Assembly: GCA_905116865.2 (NCBI GenBank)
Contig: CAJHNH020002582.1
Coordinates: 1 to 64,000, forward strand
Length of the DNA: 64,000 nucleotides
Reading direction: 5' to 3'
Origin: Candidula unifasciata
Lineage: Eukaryota; Mollusca; Gastropoda; Stylommatophora; Geomitridae
Below are positions 56,100 through 64,000 of this stretch, piece after piece. Below the pieces are notes generated by a model, which was not told where the DNA came from, searched no databases, and saw only the letters and a program-made list of their open reading frames with translations. The position numbers and the translations under genes are program-made. Within the stretch, counting starts at the first letter, position 1; every line of letters starts with the position of its first letter.

Positions 56100-57260
56100 C
56101 GACTTTACAAGAGATGGACGAAGAGAAAGTCTGAGCGTACAGTCGGGACGCGGCACGGAGATTGTTGATGGTCTGCTTTAGCCTTTATCGGAGAGACGTT
56201 ACCTCAATGACTGATTGATGACATACATGTTAATTAAAAGTGGATCTGTTCTAAACCTCCCCTAAAAGAAACACAGGACCTACAAGGGGAAGAGAAATAT
56301 TATATTTTGATTTCTAGAACCGAAAGACAGTCCCACTTTTGAAAGTCGGATGAATTTCCGGTGTCATGTCTGCTACCATTGGAAAGCTTTCAAACCTCTA
56401 AGTTGCGGATTGTCGATTAAACCTAAAGTTTGTCTACACAGTACACATCACTTGCTCACCATTTGTCGCTGCGGATCCTTAATTGCTGCAGTTAATAAGG
56501 TCTGTAATGTAATCAGTCGGCTGTCTATTACCGGGGTCTAAAAAGCACGGAACTTTACAAACGACAAAGTTTTGGTCCAAACTTAAACTTCCGACTACTG
56601 TTGAAACTATGGTACTTAGGTACTACTAGTACTACTAGGTACATACAGTCATACATGGTCATTAGTTGAGGCTGTTACTTATCTGCAGACGTGTCACCCC
56701 ATAACTACTCTCGCCCAATGTCAGTGAAAATCACAGAAAATGTCTTTCACTGTCCCATTTGAAAGCTAGTTAAAAACATATAAGTCCCAGCAAAATCAAC
56801 AAGCTCGCACAAGCAAAGTAAATGCATAAGGCAGCTGTCAGATGTATCACCACTATCAGTCCTCCATGAAAACTGCAGCTCATTGTTGTTGCATGAAGTC
56901 ATTTTCGAAGTTTGGCATTGTACACACAATACTGCACAAGTCTACACCATTCCAAATATAATCGACCACCTTCCAGTTTTAGTGCAGTTTACAACATAAA
57001 GCCGCCGCAGGAACGCAGAAAAAAAATCCACATAAAATACACAGCTCACAGTGTCACACTAAGCACTCAACTCAGTAGATGGGCAACAGCATCTGTAAGT
57101 GCCAGTAAATATTTATAGATTAATATTAAATGTGGTTTTTTCCTAAACTCAACCAAGTAAGAGGAGAACGAGGAAAGTTGGGGTTGGCTGCACCTTCCTG
57201 TACTGACACAATTTTTCATTATTTTTCCCCTCATTTTTCTCAGCGAAATCATCAGCTTTT
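56100..57260. other. CNOT10 upstream region, no gene seen
   Basis: No recognised repeat or conserved frame. It should contain the CNOT10 promoter, and 'tttttctcag' at 57233-57242 could be an acceptor of a 5' UTR intron. Confidence 0.45.
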
Positions 57261-57265
57261 AGAAA

Positions 57266-63373
<6,108 letters not shown>

Positions 63374-63383
63374 GTAATATTTT

Positions 63384-63770
63384 TTTTATTTGATATCAGT
63401 GTCATTTAAATCATTGTATGACCCTTCCTTCTTTCCTGTTTGTCTGCCTCCTCTCTCTCAATCCCTTTTTTCCTTTTTCTCTCTCCCCCCACTCTCTTTC
63501 CATCTTTTCCTGCCTTCTCTCTTTCTTTCTTTGTCATTCCTTTTCCACTTCCTTATTTCATTATTTCCTCCCTCTCTGCTTTCTTTCCTCACTCTCTTTC
63601 TGTACGCTCGATTCCTTCGTTCCCTTTCTCTGTGTCTTTTATTTCAACCTTTCCTGTCCCTCTACCTCATTTAATTCCTTCCTACCTCATTTTATCCTTC
63701 CTCCCACCCTTTATATCTCTCTCCTTCCTTCCATTCCTTCTCTCTGCATCTGTCACAGACCTCTGGGTGA
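63384..63770 (+). repeat. Pyrimidine-rich (CT) intron tract
   Basis: Irregular TTCC/CTCT repeats for almost 400 bases on the plus strand. Three frames are open because there are few purines. 63770-64000 has nothing recognised. Confidence 0.85.
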
Positions 63771-64000
63771 CCTTGCTGGTCCGTGGCTCGTAACTGGGCC
63801 TATGACAGACAGACTAACCTTTAACACACACTGAACCCGAACGCACACAGAGCACACACGACAATATTTTTTGGAAGTACAGGTAATACATAGACAGTTG
63901 ACTTCCCGCTGTGTGGCCACCTATTGCCTGGACCCTCTGGCCGAACGGGCTTTACAATCGCCTCGTCCCCCAGTACGTGCTACAGGCAATCTCCTGGTGT

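Noticed and set aside
63390..63834. Three overlapping hydrophobic frames resembling membrane proteins
   Set aside because: They come from a pyrimidine-rich CNOT10 intron tract (Ser/Phe/Leu/Pro codons).

Overview
This window looks like nuclear DNA of an animal, most likely a lophotrochozoan and perhaps a gastropod mollusc. The reasons are genes split by GT-AG introns, animal-type orthologues (PSMA7, SS18, CNOT10), many 5'-truncated non-LTR retrotransposons, tRNA-derived SINEs, foldback MITEs and very long trinucleotide microsatellites. The species assignment is inference. I see no bacterial-style operon, CRISPR array or rRNA gene, and no tRNA gene that is clearly not a SINE.

Four protein-coding genes are supported. 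(1) PSMA7 (20S proteasome alpha-4) lies on the minus strand with five exons between 9531 and 2336; its last exon is beyond the left edge. (2) An SS18/SYT orthologue (BAF chromatin-remodelling subunit) lies on the plus strand with six exons, 12226-22464, and appears complete. Its exon 1 is a 24-codon exon in a frame overlapped by a longer spurious reading frame, and exon 5 carries a one-base frameshift. (3) An unnamed gene on the minus strand has exons between about 47758 and 41781 and is built of repeated exon pairs. Each pair resembles one ferredoxin-like (dimeric alpha-beta barrel, DUF1330-type) domain, and one exon has an apparent one-base insertion. (4) CNOT10 (CCR4-NOT subunit) lies on the plus strand, with four recognised exons from 57266 to 63373, and continues past the right edge. 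PSMA7/SS18 and the unnamed gene/CNOT10 form two divergent pairs.

The rest, well over half of the window, is repeats. At 0-9.5 kb PSMA7 introns hold SINEs, LINE pieces, a dead mariner and foldback MITEs. At 9.5-12.2 kb there is a LINE reverse transcriptase, a 63-nt G run and a long (ACT)n tract just 5' of SS18. SS18 introns at 12.3-21.7 kb contain several copies of one LINE, including a nested insertion and a duplicated intron end. At 22.5-41.7 kb there is no recognisable host gene: it contains LINE and SINE debris, three minisatellites (43-bp, about 27-bp and 28-bp units, the last with a 192-bp higher-order repeat) and two diverged copies of a composite block (32.7-36.6 and 40.1-41.7 kb). At 48-57 kb there are more LINE/SINE pieces and microsatellites. 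CNOT10 intron 1 is mostly a 44-bp minisatellite whose unit includes the exon 1 end and splice donor.

Two coding exons carry single-base indels next to short A runs, and homopolymers are very long. An uncorrected long-read assembly is therefore a serious alternative to real gene damage. All coordinates of interspersed repeats are approximate (plus or minus about 10-20 bases); exon coordinates were worked out base by base.
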